This document shows, one piece after another, positions 15,315-24,438 of a DNA stretch of 47,185 bases. The translations under genes and the position numbers were made by a program. Where the stretch lies: contig VGWX01000009.1 of assembly GCA_016873615.1 (NCBI GenBank), positions 1 to 47,185 on the forward strand, given 5' to 3'. Origin of the DNA: Nitrospira sp. (lineage in GTDB: Bacteria > Nitrospirota > Thermodesulfovibrionia > Thermodesulfovibrionales > SM23-35). The notes under the pieces were generated by a model that was not told the origin of the DNA, did not search any database, and was given only the letters and a program-made list of their open reading frames with translations. Each line of letters begins with the position of its first letter. The stretch's first letter is position 1.

Positions 15315-16143
15315 GGGGAAAATCCCTGCATGGTGCCCTGGCTGCGGCAATTTCGGCATCCTTAAGGCATTTAAGGATGCAATGGTTGAACTCGGCAAAG
15401 AACCTCATCAATTAACTATTGTTTCCGGAATAGGCCAGTCCGGCAAATTTCCTCACTACGTGAAATGCAATACCTTCAACGGACTGCACGGAAGAACACT
15501 TCCTGTTGCGACAGGAATAAGGCTCGCCAATCACGAAATGCTTGTTATTGCTGTTGCAGGAGACGGAGACTGCTATGGTGAAGGCGGGAACCACCTGATG
15601 CATGCAATGAGGAGAAATATTAATGTAAAGCTATTTGTGCATGATAATCAGATATATGGGCTTACAAAGGGTCAGCCTTCTCCAACAAGCATGGAAGGAA
15701 TGATTACAAAGAATCAGCCCTTCGGTGTATTTTCAGAACAACTTAACCCCATGGCATTGGCAGTGTCTCTTGACTGCAGTTTTGTTGCCAGAGGTTTTGC
15801 AGGCAATACCGAGCATCTAAAGGAACTTATGAAAGAGTCAGTGCTTCATAAAGGTTTTTCCTTGCTCGATATACTGCAGCCATGTGTGACATTCAATAAA
15901 ATCAATACATATGACTGGTATAAGCAGAGAGTCTATCATATAGAGCCTGAATATAAACCTGAGAACAGGATCGAAGCATTCAAAAAGGCCCTTGAATGGG
16001 GAGACCGTATCCCTTTAGGGGTAATCTATAAAAACAAACGCCTTATGTTAGAAGAAAGGGTACCGGTAATTAAGGATAACCCCCTTGTCAGGCAAGGCTT
16101 CGATTTATCAGGAATCGATACTGCCATGAAGGAATTCTATTAA
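15292..16143 (+). CDS. korB: 2-oxoacid:ferredoxin oxidoreductase beta subunit
   Basis: 283 residues, the TPP-binding catalytic subunit paired with KorA. It has WCPGCGNFGIL near the N terminus, SGIGQSGKFPHY with CNTFNGLHGR, the TPP/Mg motif GDGDCYGEGGNHLMHAMRRN, then DNQIYGLTKGQPSPTS. The cysteines in CPGC and further on would hold the [4Fe-4S] cluster. The start ATG at 15292 lies inside korA, so translation is probably coupled. Sequence alone does not separate 2-oxoglutarate from other 2-oxoacids, though the subunit layout favours Kor. Confidence 0.93.
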   Translation: MPVLDDYKGKIPAWCPGCGNFGILKAFKDAMVELGKEPHQLTIVSGIGQSGKFPHYVKCNTFNGLHGRTLPVATGIRLANHEMLVIAVAGDGDCYGEGGNHLMHAMRRNINVKLFVHDNQIYGLTKGQPSPTSMEGMITKNQPFGVFSEQLNPMALAVSLDCSFVARGFAGNTEHLKELMKESVLHKGFSLLDILQPCVTFNKINTYDWYKQRVYHIEPEYKPENRIEAFKKALEWGDRIPLGVIYKNKRLMLEERVPVIKDNPLVRQGFDLSGIDTAMKEFY

Positions 16144-16296
16144 CATCCCGGAATCTCAAGAAAGATTTCTGTTATAAAGAAAATAACCGACAAGCAAAAA
16201 AAGTAAAATTCCTTAACTGAAAAAGCACATATAACGGATTTTGAAACAATATATAAAATATCAGCAGCAGAGGTTCAAAGAAGTATAATATAAATT

Positions 16297-18612
16297 ATGT
16301 CATTGCCGCTAAGAAGGGCAGTAAAAATAATCTCTCTTCTATTGCTTGCCTTTATTATCTTAATCGCTGCTTTTGCCTATCTGAGATATCGTGAAGTAAA
16401 GAAAGCACTTATTACAAAAATAGCTGATGAAGCCACTTCTTTTATCGGTCAGAAGGTCGAAATCCGTGACTTATATATTGGATCTGCTTCTGATGTAACA
16501 ATCCATGATATTTCAGTGAAAAATCCTGAGGGATTTATATCAGGAGAGCTTCTAATGATAAAAAAGCTTCATCTAAATATGAGTTACAGCGACCTTGCCA
16601 GAAACAAATTCTCTTTACAAAAGATCACAGTTTATTCGCCTGAACTTACCATTGTAAGGGATAAGGAAGGCAGGATGAATATTTCAGAAAAGCTCATGGA
16701 TTTATTCAAAATAAAATCTGATACAAAGTATCGAGTGGATGAATTAAATATCGAGTCCGGTGTCTTTGATTTTAATAAGGACAATAAGTACAGATGTCAG
16801 AATCTCAATGTAGATATAAAAAACCTCTCTTCAGATCCTGATGCCAAAACAGAGATCAAGGCAAGCGCTTCATATGCCGCCGGCAGCATAGGAGTTCAGG
16901 GATGGGCATATCTTAAGCACAAGACCAAAAAAATGAATATATCTGTTTTATCGGACGGCGTATCACTTAGTGCATTCAGGGATATTCTTGATAAATATAA
17001 AATAAATACAGGGCAGACAAGGATTGCGATGGATATTATTGCACAAGGGGATATAGAGACTGGTGTGAATTTCAAATCGAAATTTCATATAAAAAATACA
17101 GGGCTGTACCCATTCCGCAATGAAATAAAAGATATCATGTTCAGCGCCGATGCTTTTTTAAACATGCGGGAAGATTCCGTTTTTCTGAAGGATATTTCAT
17201 TGGAGGCAGATGGAATTCTTGGATTGCGGGCAGATGCACTGATCAAAGATTTAAGAAAGAATCCTGTATTCAGTTCTGAGATTAAGATCAATAAAATAGA
17301 CCTTTCAGCGCTCAGGATCAGAGAGGATTTAGCGCTAAGTGGTTTAATGACATCAGATACCATCCATATCAAAGGAATGTCCAAAGAGACGCTGCCTGAA
17401 ACATCAGGAACCATCTTCATTAAAAGCGCAGCTCTGAAAAAGGACAGCACGAAGAATGTCTTCAAAGATGCAAATTTCAATTGCATCTTCAAGTCAAGGG
17501 GCGGGGATCTGGGTTTTACGTTACGGTCGGTTATAGGGAAGATACCAACAGATGTATCAGGAACCATAAAAAGAATTATGCAAAAAGACAGAATTACCGA
17601 GATCAAAATAAACCAGCCGGAGGTTAAAGTTGCTGATATCAGGGAAACCTTCTGGGAAATATTCCCCGACGGCCTTTTGTATGCAGGACTCGATGGCGCG
17701 ATATCTTCAGAAGCCCTGATTTCTTTTTCTCCCGGCATATTAAAAGTGAACGGAACACTAAGGATCAGGGAATTAATTCTTCAGGGAGAGAATGGTGAAT
17801 ACTCTATAGGGCCGGTAAACGGGACAATGCCCATAGTATATAGTAGAACCAATAATCCCCCCTTGCCCCCCTTTAGAAAAGGGGGAGAGGGGGGATTTGA
17901 TAATAAAAAAGAGACAAGGCTGCCTTCTTTTGACCGTTCAGAATTTGATAGTCAGATTAAATACTATTCTCAGAAAACTTTTGGAAACGATTACAGCAGG
18001 ATTACGATAGGTTCTTTGAATTACGGGTTTAAATTTTCAGATGATATAAATATCTGGATCAAACAGGAAGGGAGTGTTTTGAATATAGGACGTTTTAGTG
18101 GTAATATATTCGGAGGAAGGCTTAATGGGTCCGCTGTTGTCGATGTTTCTGACGACCTCAATTACAGGGCAGGTGTTATTCTGGAGGGAGTCAGTTTGAC
18201 AAAACTCTGTGACGGAATAGAACCTATTAAGGGGTATATATCCGGAAAGGTTGACGGTATAGCGAGCTTAAAAGGGAAAGGCACAGGAATTTCTCAGCTT
18301 ATCGGCAAAGCTGATTTCTGGACTTACAGCGCTAAGGAAGAAAGAACAAAGATAAGCAGGGAATTTTTACAGAGAGTCGGAGGTCCTTCTCTGGGCGCGT
18401 ATCTCAGGGACCGAAACTTTGATAAAGGGATAATGAGCCTGTATCTGCAGAACGGTTTTATAATCTTTAAGGAACTCGAAATATCAAACAGAAATCTCCT
18501 TGGTATGACAGACCTTTCTGTAAAGGTTGCGCCTTTAAGCAACAGAATTGCGATCGACCACCTTATGTGGTCAATAACAGAGGCAGCCCAGAGGGCTAAA
18601 GAGAAAAAATGA
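16297..18612 (+). CDS. AsmA-like envelope protein (YdbH/DUF748-like)
   Basis: 771 residues. One N-terminal membrane segment (about 8-28, VKIISLLLLAFIILIAAFAYL) is followed by a long, beta-rich periplasmic region typical of AsmA-like proteins, which are thought to bridge the envelope and move lipids. Near the N terminus GQKVEIRDLYIGSASDVTIHD is the family's opening pattern, and GNIFGGRLNGSAVVD comes late. Residues about 520-534 (NPPLPPFRKGGEGGF) derive from an in-frame 45-bp repeat. The next gene is YdbL-like; in enterobacteria ydbH and ydbL share an operon with ynbE, which supports the call. No ynbE is visible; a repeat lies between the two genes. Confidence 0.82.
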   Translation: MSLPLRRAVKIISLLLLAFIILIAAFAYLRYREVKKALITKIADEATSFIGQKVEIRDLYIGSASDVTIHDISVKNPEGFISGELLMIKKLHLNMSYSDLARNKFSLQKITVYSPELTIVRDKEGRMNISEKLMDLFKIKSDTKYRVDELNIESGVFDFNKDNKYRCQNLNVDIKNLSSDPDAKTEIKASASYAAGSIGVQGWAYLKHKTKKMNISVLSDGVSLSAFRDILDKYKINTGQTRIAMDIIAQGDIETGVNFKSKFHIKNTGLYPFRNEIKDIMFSADAFLNMREDSVFLKDISLEADGILGLRADALIKDLRKNPVFSSEIKINKIDLSALRIREDLALSGLMTSDTIHIKGMSKETLPETSGTIFIKSAALKKDSTKNVFKDANFNCIFKSRGGDLGFTLRSVIGKIPTDVSGTIKRIMQKDRITEIKINQPEVKVADIRETFWEIFPDGLLYAGLDGAISSEALISFSPGILKVNGTLRIRELILQGENGEYSIGPVNGTMPIVYSRTNNPPLPPFRKGGEGGFDNKKETRLPSFDRSEFDSQIKYYSQKTFGNDYSRITIGSLNYGFKFSDDINIWIKQEGSVLNIGRFSGNIFGGRLNGSAVVDVSDDLNYRAGVILEGVSLTKLCDGIEPIKGYISGKVDGIASLKGKGTGISQLIGKADFWTYSAKEERTKISREFLQRVGGPSLGAYLRDRNFDKGIMSLYLQNGFIIFKELEISNRNLLGMTDLSVKVAPLSNRIAIDHLMWSITEAAQRAKEKK
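17854..17898. repeat. 45-bp C-rich/G-rich palindromic repeat inside a gene
   Basis: AATCCCCCC...GGGGGGATTT, the inverted near-copy of 11721-11765. It sits in frame in the AsmA-like gene, between two beta-rich regions, and is probably tolerated as a loop. Confidence 0.9.
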
Positions 18613-18638
18613 GAGAGGCATAATGCAGAAAACTTTAT

Positions 18639-18725
18639 TTGTCATTCCCGCTTGTCGGGAATCTCTCTGGTGTTTTTGTGATTACAGGGCGATCAAGAAA
18701 GATTCTGGACAAGCCAGAATGACAA
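18639..18725. repeat. TTGTCATTC...GAATGACAA palindromic repeat
   Basis: An 87-bp element with exact 9-bp terminal inverted repeats. The left half folds as CATTCCCGCTTGTCGGGAATC and the right half as GATTCTGGACAAGCCAGAATG. It lies between the AsmA-like gene and the YdbL-like gene. Confidence 0.88.
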
Positions 18726-18775
18726 ATTTGATTTAAAATTTCTTGTTTTTCAAAAATAATAAGGAGGATAAAGGC

Positions 18776-19393
18776 ATGAAAGGAAAAATTAAGTTTCTCT
18801 CGACAGCAATATTTTTCATTTTTGTATCATGTGCCGTCATTACAGTGAACATTTACTTTCCGGAAAAAGATGTGAAAGAGGCTTACAAAACTCTGGAAAA
18901 AGAGCTCATGGGCACTGACCAGAAAACTGACGAAAAGAAACCGGCAGGGAAACCAGAGAGTTCAATACGGTTTGAATTTATCACCTCTGCATATGCACAG
19001 GATTCGGAGCTTGTGGAAAAGATTGCAGATATGGTCAAGAAGATGCCTGATGTAGTTAATGCCTATAAGGAAGTAGGGGCCAGGATTTCTGATATTGATC
19101 GTTTGCGTGACAGTGGAGTTGCAGGTGAGGGCAATGGCGGGCTTCTCGTTGTGCGTGAAGGGAATTTATCTCCTGCTGATCAGAAACTATTAGACCTAGA
19201 AAACGAAAACAGGAAAACAATCATGAAAGGGATGGCCAAAGCAATCATTCGGCTGAACAAACAACCTGAAAATGAAGCTAACCTGAAACAGGTGACACCG
19301 CAGGCGGTTGAGCAGTTTGCATCAAGAAGACGGGATGCGGCCAAAAAAGGTTGGTGGATCCAGGATGCCAGCGGCAACTGGTCGAAAAAATAA
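18776..19393 (+). CDS. YdbL-like (DUF1318) exported protein
   Basis: 205 residues from ATG 18776, with GGAGG 9 nt upstream; an ATG at 18743 lacks a site. An N-terminal export segment ends in FVSCAVITVNIYFP, so a lipoprotein is possible though the lipobox is weak. After a low-complexity K/E/D linker and SAYAQD, the DUF1318 domain (about 95-205) follows, with GARISDIDRLRDSGVAGEGNGGLLVVREGNLS and a late NRKTIMKGMAKAI. It follows an AsmA/YdbH-like gene. YdbL proteins are thought to help the AsmA-like bridge YdbH. Location is the periplasm or outer membrane. Confidence 0.8.
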   Translation: MKGKIKFLSTAIFFIFVSCAVITVNIYFPEKDVKEAYKTLEKELMGTDQKTDEKKPAGKPESSIRFEFITSAYAQDSELVEKIADMVKKMPDVVNAYKEVGARISDIDRLRDSGVAGEGNGGLLVVREGNLSPADQKLLDLENENRKTIMKGMAKAIIRLNKQPENEANLKQVTPQAVEQFASRRRDAAKKGWWIQDASGNWSKK

Positions 19394-19459
19394 GATAAAA
19401 CGTAATTTTATTTGATATAATAAACTAAATAATTAAGGAGTTAAAATAAACTGTCTCCC

Positions 19460-20017
19460 GTGAAGCTGACTTGCAGAAATTATTTTTCTTACAGAAGGCT
19501 GAAAAAGACTGTCCTGATGTTCATAGGCATTGTCTTTTTCTGCTGTGTTGGTTTTTTTCTTCACCTGCCTGAAAAAGCAGCAGCAAGTTTTATGAAAGCG
19601 GATAAGGTTATCGTTATCAAAAGCAAGAGGCTCATGATGTTAACAAGGGAGGGTGAAATTTTAAAGATATATAAGATTGCTCTCGGGAAACAACCGAACG
19701 GGCATAAGACCAAGGCTGGGGATAAAAGGACACCCGAAGGAACGTATCTTTTAGATACAAGGAATTCAGACAGCAAGTTTCATCTGGCAATCCATATTTC
19801 CTATCCGAATGAATCAGATATCACAAATGCTCAAAAACGCGGTGTATTGCCTGGCGGCGACATCATGATTCATGGTTTATCCGAAAAATTAAAGACAATA
19901 GGGAAATTACACAGAACAGCAGACTGGACTGACGGATGTATAGCGGTTACCAATCCGGAAATCGAAGAGATATGGAAACTTGTCCCTGACGGCACCCCGA
20001 TAGAAATTAAACCGTAA
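19460..20017 (+). CDS. L,D-transpeptidase (YkuD-domain) family protein
   Basis: 185 residues. One N-terminal hydrophobic segment (about 17-35, VLMFIGIVFFCCVGFF) is an anchor or signal. The YkuD domain follows, with IVIKSKRLMML, TPEGTYLLDTRN, MIHG (catalytic-region His) and DWTDGCIAV with the nucleophile Cys. This is the YafK-like form, where TDGC replaces SHGC. Such enzymes cross-link peptidoglycan or cut or attach envelope proteins. Start is uncertain: GTG 19460 is 19 nt from AAGGAG (19435-19440), an in-frame CTG 19451 is 10 nt from it, and ATG 19517 is another choice. It ends 1 bp from the converging gene. Confidence 0.88.
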   Translation: MKLTCRNYFSYRRLKKTVLMFIGIVFFCCVGFFLHLPEKAAASFMKADKVIVIKSKRLMMLTREGEILKIYKIALGKQPNGHKTKAGDKRTPEGTYLLDTRNSDSKFHLAIHISYPNESDITNAQKRGVLPGGDIMIHGLSEKLKTIGKLHRTADWTDGCIAVTNPEIEEIWKLVPDGTPIEIKP

Positions 20018-20018
20018 A

Positions 20019-21173
20019 TCAGTTAACGAGTATATCACGTAAAACATCAGCCCGTTCTTTATCGATATCTCTCAGAGTTATGTATTCCTGAAAAGCTGCT
20101 GTTTTATCTCCTGTAAGAAAATAAGCAATCCCGAGATTAAAATGTGCTTCAGCATTGTTAGGTTCAATATCGGTTGCCTTTCTGAAGGCATCTACAGCCT
20201 CAGAATATGCGCCGCGAATTATGTAAGCTGTTCCAAGTTTCCTGTAAACTAATAAAGAATTTGGCTCAACCTTTGCCGCTTCCTTAAACGCCTCAATAGC
20301 ATCAGAGTATTTGCCGAGCTTGTAGTAAACTACTCCAAGATTTATATAAGCATCCGGATAATTTGGATTCATGCGTAATGACTCCTTGTATGCCTCTATT
20401 GCCTCTCTGTATGAATGTGAGTTTTCATATTTGCATCCAAGGAGAAAGTATTCATTAGCATCACCTGGTTTTTTTGTTTCTTTTGGAGGCTGATAAGGCG
20501 GTGGAATGTTTTTCTTCAGTGCGATAGATTTTTTATACCTTTCAATCTGATTCGGGATATCCTTTAAAAGAGCCGCATTCATATTTTTATCTTTTTTTAC
20601 CGGAGAGACTATCGCTCCTACGACTTCACCATCACTGTTAAATACCGGACTACCGCTGCTTTTAGGATTAACGCGGATGGAAGTCTGAATAAGTTTATCC
20701 TGTTTAAGGATGTTCTTGATGGTGGCTTCTGAGAAGATCGCGCCAGCGCCTGAAATGCCCTGCACCACCGTGATATTCTTACCGATTTTTGGCTTGTAAT
20801 GCATATCGAGTTTGACTGAAGGAAGATCTGCTGCATCTATTTTTATCAGAACGAGATTATTTTCGCACCTGCGGGAGAGCAGATCTTCTAACGGAAATTG
20901 GACGCCTCCTGTTTCAACCCTCAGTATATTTTCAGCTTTCTTAAACCATTCTGAGATGATTTTACAATCGGTTATTATGATCCCGCTCTTGTCAATAATA
21001 AACCCTGTTCCTGAAGCAATTTGTTTGCCGTTTCTGTCATTGACATAGACAGTTACGACTGCGCTTTTCTGTTTCAACACAGCATCAGGGGTTTTGGCTT
21101 CGCTATAAAAAGCAGTTCCAATAAGAAAAAAAACAATCAGAAGGTTTATTAGCGTTGAGGGGTTCCTATGCAT
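20019..21173 (-). CDS. Trypsin-like (DegP-type) pseudoprotease fused to TPR repeats
   Basis: 384 residues. A signal peptide covers about 1-26 (LINLLIVFFLIGTAFYSEA). Residues about 35-215 have the chymotrypsin/HtrA fold pattern: GTGFIIDKSGIIITD, NNLVLIKID and NPKSSGSPVFNSDGEVVGAI. The usual TNxHV histidine position reads TDCKI, and the DLALLKI aspartate position reads NNLVLIKI, while the serine in SSGSP is kept. The protease is therefore probably inactive and may act as a binding domain. Residues about 243-375 hold four TPR motifs (NSHSYREAIEAYKESLRMNP and repeats). It is probably a periplasmic scaffold. It is divergent from the export operon. Confidence 0.82.
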   Translation of the reverse strand: MHRNPSTLINLLIVFFLIGTAFYSEAKTPDAVLKQKSAVVTVYVNDRNGKQIASGTGFIIDKSGIIITDCKIISEWFKKAENILRVETGGVQFPLEDLLSRRCENNLVLIKIDAADLPSVKLDMHYKPKIGKNITVVQGISGAGAIFSEATIKNILKQDKLIQTSIRVNPKSSGSPVFNSDGEVVGAIVSPVKKDKNMNAALLKDIPNQIERYKKSIALKKNIPPPYQPPKETKKPGDANEYFLLGCKYENSHSYREAIEAYKESLRMNPNYPDAYINLGVVYYKLGKYSDAIEAFKEAAKVEPNSLLVYRKLGTAYIIRGAYSEAVDAFRKATDIEPNNAEAHFNLGIAYFLTGDKTAAFQEYITLRDIDKERADVLRDILVN

Positions 21174-21275
21174 TCAAATATTCTATCAAAATCATCGCAA
21201 ATGAAATAAAATTATTATAACCTAAAAAATCTTTTCAGGCAGAAAGTCAAATTTAGAGGAGCTAACAGGGAGGGA

Positions 21276-21293
21276 TTTGTTATAATTAACAAA
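21276..21293 (+). promoter_or_regulatory. Perfect palindrome enclosing a -10 box upstream of the export operon
   Basis: TTTGTTA-TAAT-TAACAAA is an 18-bp perfect palindrome, and its middle contains a consensus TATAAT (21281-21286), 47 bp before the first gene. No good -35 is seen, so the promoter may need an activator, or a repressor may bind here and cover the -10. No regulator gene is adjacent. Confidence 0.55.
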
Positions 21294-21333
21294 TTGTAAA
21301 TAAAGCCCAATTTTAGACGAGGAACGGGAATTT

Positions 21334-22551
21334 ATGGCGAATGAAGATCTTTCGCAGTTAAAAATAGACAAGACAACAGATATCTACAGACCTCAAAGAC
21401 GCCGTAAAATGATCTATATGGCAGCCGGTGTATGTTTCATTGTATTGTTAGGCGTCTTTTACATAAAAGGTGTTTTTACCCCTGCTGTTCAGGTAGAGGC
21501 AGCGAATGTTACACAGGTCTATCCGTCTCAGACCTTCACCCTTTTGAACGCAAGTGGTTATGTGGTTGCCCAGCGCAAGGCTGCCGTAGCTTCAAAGGTA
21601 ACAGGACGTCTTATATCCATCACTGTTGAAGAAGGCAGCAGGGTGAGAAAAGGAGAGGTGATTGCCCGGCTTGAAAACGACGACGTTACTGCCCTGCGGG
21701 ATCAGGCTGATGCCAATCTTAGAGCAGCCGGATACAATTTAGAACAGTCAAAAGCTGAACTCCATGACGCTACGGTTTCTTTTAACAGGAATAAGGGGCT
21801 GGTCAAACAGGGCTTTATATCAAAAGCTGAAAATGACGTTTCAGAAGCGCGCTTTAATAAGGCAGTTGCTGCGGTTGCAGCTGCTGAGGCAGCAATTAAA
21901 GCAAATGCGGCAGGTCTTCAGAACGCAAGGGTCAGCCTGGAGTATACCTTAATCCGCGCTCCGTTCGATGCAGTAGTATTAACAAAAAATGCAGATGTAG
22001 GCGATATTGTTTCACCTTTGAGTGCGGCTGCCAATGCAAAGGCTGCTGTAGTAACTATTGCTGATATGGACTCCCTCCAGGTCGAAGTTGATGTCTCTGA
22101 ATCAAATCTTCAGCAGGTGAAGAAGGGCCAGCCGTGCGAGATACAGCTTGACGCCTTTCCTGATTCACGCTTCCGGGGTATGGTCCATATGATCGTGCCC
22201 ACCGCAGACCGCACTAAGGCTACGGTAATGGTTAAAATCCGTTTTATGGATAAGGATAACCGCATATTGCCTGAAATGAGCGCGAAGGTTGCTTTTCTGT
22301 CGAGAGAGGTCAGGGAAGACGAGAAGAAACCGCGCACTGCGCTTAATCCTGCTGCAATCGTGGATCGCAACGGTAAAAAATCAGTCTATCTCATTAAAGA
22401 GAACAGGGTGGTGGAAACTGTAGTAACATTAGGGGAGAAACTCGGTGATACAGTGGAGGTTTTGAGCGGTGTGAAGGCAGGAGACAGGATTGTACTGAAA
22501 CCACTGGAGAAAATAAGAAACGGTTCGAGGATAAAGATTGCAGAAAAGTAA
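21334..22551 (+). CDS. Periplasmic adaptor (HlyD/MacA-type membrane fusion protein)
   Basis: 405 residues. One N-terminal membrane anchor (about 27-45) is followed by a barrel-sandwich (lipoyl) domain with SGYVVAQRKAAVASKVTGRL and RVRKGEVIARLEND, an alanine-rich helical hairpin (about 115-200, AVAAVAAAEAAIKANAAG), the returning half (LEYTLIRAPFDAVV) and a beta-barrel plus membrane-proximal domain to the end. It links the inner-membrane ABC exporter to an outer-membrane channel. AGGAACGGGA precedes the ATG. The next gene starts on its last base (TAATG), so the operon is tightly coupled. Confidence 0.92.
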   Translation: MANEDLSQLKIDKTTDIYRPQRRRKMIYMAAGVCFIVLLGVFYIKGVFTPAVQVEAANVTQVYPSQTFTLLNASGYVVAQRKAAVASKVTGRLISITVEEGSRVRKGEVIARLENDDVTALRDQADANLRAAGYNLEQSKAELHDATVSFNRNKGLVKQGFISKAENDVSEARFNKAVAAVAAAEAAIKANAAGLQNARVSLEYTLIRAPFDAVVLTKNADVGDIVSPLSAAANAKAAVVTIADMDSLQVEVDVSESNLQQVKKGQPCEIQLDAFPDSRFRGMVHMIVPTADRTKATVMVKIRFMDKDNRILPEMSAKVAFLSREVREDEKKPRTALNPAAIVDRNGKKSVYLIKENRVVETVVTLGEKLGDTVEVLSGVKAGDRIVLKPLEKIRNGSRIKIAEK

Positions 22552-23252
22552 TGGCCAACAGACCGCCGATTGTAGAAATAAGAAACCTTTTTAAGTCCTA
22601 CCGTCGCGGCAACCAGACACTGGAGGTCTTAAGTGATATATCCCTTAATATCGACGACGGAGAGTTTCTGGCTTTAATGGGTCCTTCGGGGTCGGGTAAA
22701 ACCACTCTGCTGAACCTGATCGCCGGCATAGATAGCGCTGACAGCGGAACCATAAAAGTAGGTGGAGTTGACATTACTTCTCTCTCTGAAACTGATCTTG
22801 CCCGCTGGCGCGCTAACAATGTAGGTTTTATCTTTCAATTTTATAATCTCATTCCTGTGCTCACAGCCTTTGAAAATGTTGAATTGCCTCTGCTTCTTTC
22901 AGGCCTTTCTAAAAAGGCCCGCAGGGAACATGTAGAAGTAGCGCTCCGTATCGTGAATCTTGCCGACCGGATGGACCATTATCCCGGACAGCTTTCAGGC
23001 GGGCAGCAGCAGAGAGTAGCCATTGCGCGGGCTGTGGTCACTGATCCGTCCATACTCGTTGCGGACGAACCTACAGGTGATCTCGATCGCGTTTCAGCTG
23101 AGGAAATACTTGAACTGATGGAGCGTCTTGTCCATGAGATCGGAAAAACTATAATTATGGTAACGCACGACCCGCGGGCAGCTAAGAAGGCTCACATCAT
23201 CAAGCATCTTGATAAGGGCGTTTTGAATGCACATCCTCAAGCTGATTTATAA
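22551..23252 (+). CDS. ABC transporter ATP-binding protein (MacB/LolD type)
   Basis: 233 residues, a complete ABC ATPase: Walker [11 protein letters not shown]-loop [22 protein letters not shown] (the MacB/LolD-type form), signature [14 protein letters not shown], Walker [13 protein letters not shown] and H-loop VTHD. It overlaps the adaptor by one base at its start and the first permease by 26 bp at its end. It powers the two FtsX-type permeases downstream. Confidence 0.95.
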   Translation: MANRPPIVEIRNLFKSYRRGNQTLEVLSDISLNIDDGEFLALMGPSGSGKTTLLNLIAGIDSADSGTIKVGGVDITSLSETDLARWRANNVGFIFQFYNLIPVLTAFENVELPLLLSGLSKKARREHVEVALRIVNLADRMDHYPGQLSGGQQQRVAIARAVVTDPSILVADEPTGDLDRVSAEEILELMERLVHEIGKTIIMVTHDPRAAKKAHIIKHLDKGVLNAHPQADL

Positions 23253-24384
23253 GAACGCATTCCGTCATAAGCTCCGGACGTTTCTGACTATCCTCGGTGT
23301 AACTGTAGCCATTCTCTCTTTTGGTCTGCTCAGGACTGTGGTCAGCGCATGGTATGCAGGAGTTGAAGCCTCTTCCGCAAGCCGCCTTGTTGCGAGGAAT
23401 TCCGTGTCGCTTGTCTTCCCTCTGCCGCTTTCTTATAAAGAAAAGATCAGACAGATTGAGGGAGTTAAGGGAGTTTCTTACGGTACATGGTTTGGCGGTA
23501 TTTATATTGATGAAAAGAATTTTTTTGCCAACTATGCGGTTGAACCGAAAACATACCTTGCAATTTATCCGGAGATAATCATACCTCCGGAACAATGGGC
23601 AACGTTTATTCGAGACCGCAAGGGAGCGGCTGCCGGACGTAAACTGGCTGAAAGATTCGGATGGAAGATTGGAGATATTATTACATTGAAAGGGACGATT
23701 TACCCCGGCAATTGGGATTTTGTGCTGCAAGCCATATATAAAGGAAGGGATGAGACTGTAGATGAAACCGCCTTTTTCTTTCATTGGGATTATCTGAATG
23801 AGGCGCTCAAAAAGGCCGGCAGGTTATGGACTGATCAGGTCGGATGGTATATGATCGAGGTCAAAGACCCGAACCTTGCGGCAGACGTTTCAGTTAGGGT
23901 AGACAAGGTTTTCAAAAACTCACTTGCTGAAACATTGACTGAAACGGAAAAGGCCTTCCAGCTAAGCTTCATCTCTATGACAGAAGCGATTGTAATAGCG
24001 ATTCAGCTTGTCTCGTTCCTTATAATTTTCATCATAATGGCAGTTGTTGCCAATACAATGGCTATGACCGCCCGGGAGCGGATTGGTGAATATGCTGTTT
24101 TTAAGACCCTCGGATTCGGCGCTTTCCATATTTCAGGTCTTATATTCGGAGAATCCTTGTTCATAACCATGGCAGGCGCTTCTCTTGGCATTGTGCTTAC
24201 ATTCCCTGCGGCAGAAATATTTGCCAGGGAACTCAGTCAGTACTTCCCTATATTTAATGTTGAACGGGAAACAATCTATATGGATATAGTCACTTCTCTG
24301 GTCGTAGCGTTTATTGCTGCACTGTTGCCGGCATGGAGGGCGGTAAATATCCGGATAGCTGAAGGGCTGAGAAGGATCGGGTAG
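23227..24384 (+). CDS. ABC exporter permease, FtsX/MacB type (first subunit)
   Basis: 385 residues. The layout is one membrane segment after the N terminus (about 17-38), a large periplasmic MacB-like domain (about 40-255), then three C-terminal segments (about 262-285, about 308-335 and about 350-375, the FtsX domain), ending PAWRAVNIRIAEGLRRI. It lacks its own ATPase, unlike MacB, and uses the upstream one. It starts inside the ATPase gene, so translation is coupled. Confidence 0.9.
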   Translation: MHILKLIYKNAFRHKLRTFLTILGVTVAILSFGLLRTVVSAWYAGVEASSASRLVARNSVSLVFPLPLSYKEKIRQIEGVKGVSYGTWFGGIYIDEKNFFANYAVEPKTYLAIYPEIIIPPEQWATFIRDRKGAAAGRKLAERFGWKIGDIITLKGTIYPGNWDFVLQAIYKGRDETVDETAFFFHWDYLNEALKKAGRLWTDQVGWYMIEVKDPNLAADVSVRVDKVFKNSLAETLTETEKAFQLSFISMTEAIVIAIQLVSFLIIFIIMAVVANTMAMTARERIGEYAVFKTLGFGAFHISGLIFGESLFITMAGASLGIVLTFPAAEIFARELSQYFPIFNVERETIYMDIVTSLVVAFIAALLPAWRAVNIRIAEGLRRIG

Positions 24385-24438
24385 ATAATTCGAAGTGGTA
24401 AAGATTAGGGATTAAGGGGTAAGGATTAAGATAAGAAA

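Noticed and set aside
19460-20017. TDGC in place of SHGC in the L,D-transpeptidase as a sign of inactivity
   Set aside because: DWTDGCIAV is normal in the YafK-like branch of the YkuD family and the Cys and His are kept.
24385-24438. GGATTAAG-like short direct repeats as a telomere-like or regulatory array
   Set aside because: Only about three imperfect copies in 54 bp of purine-rich sequence; chance is enough.
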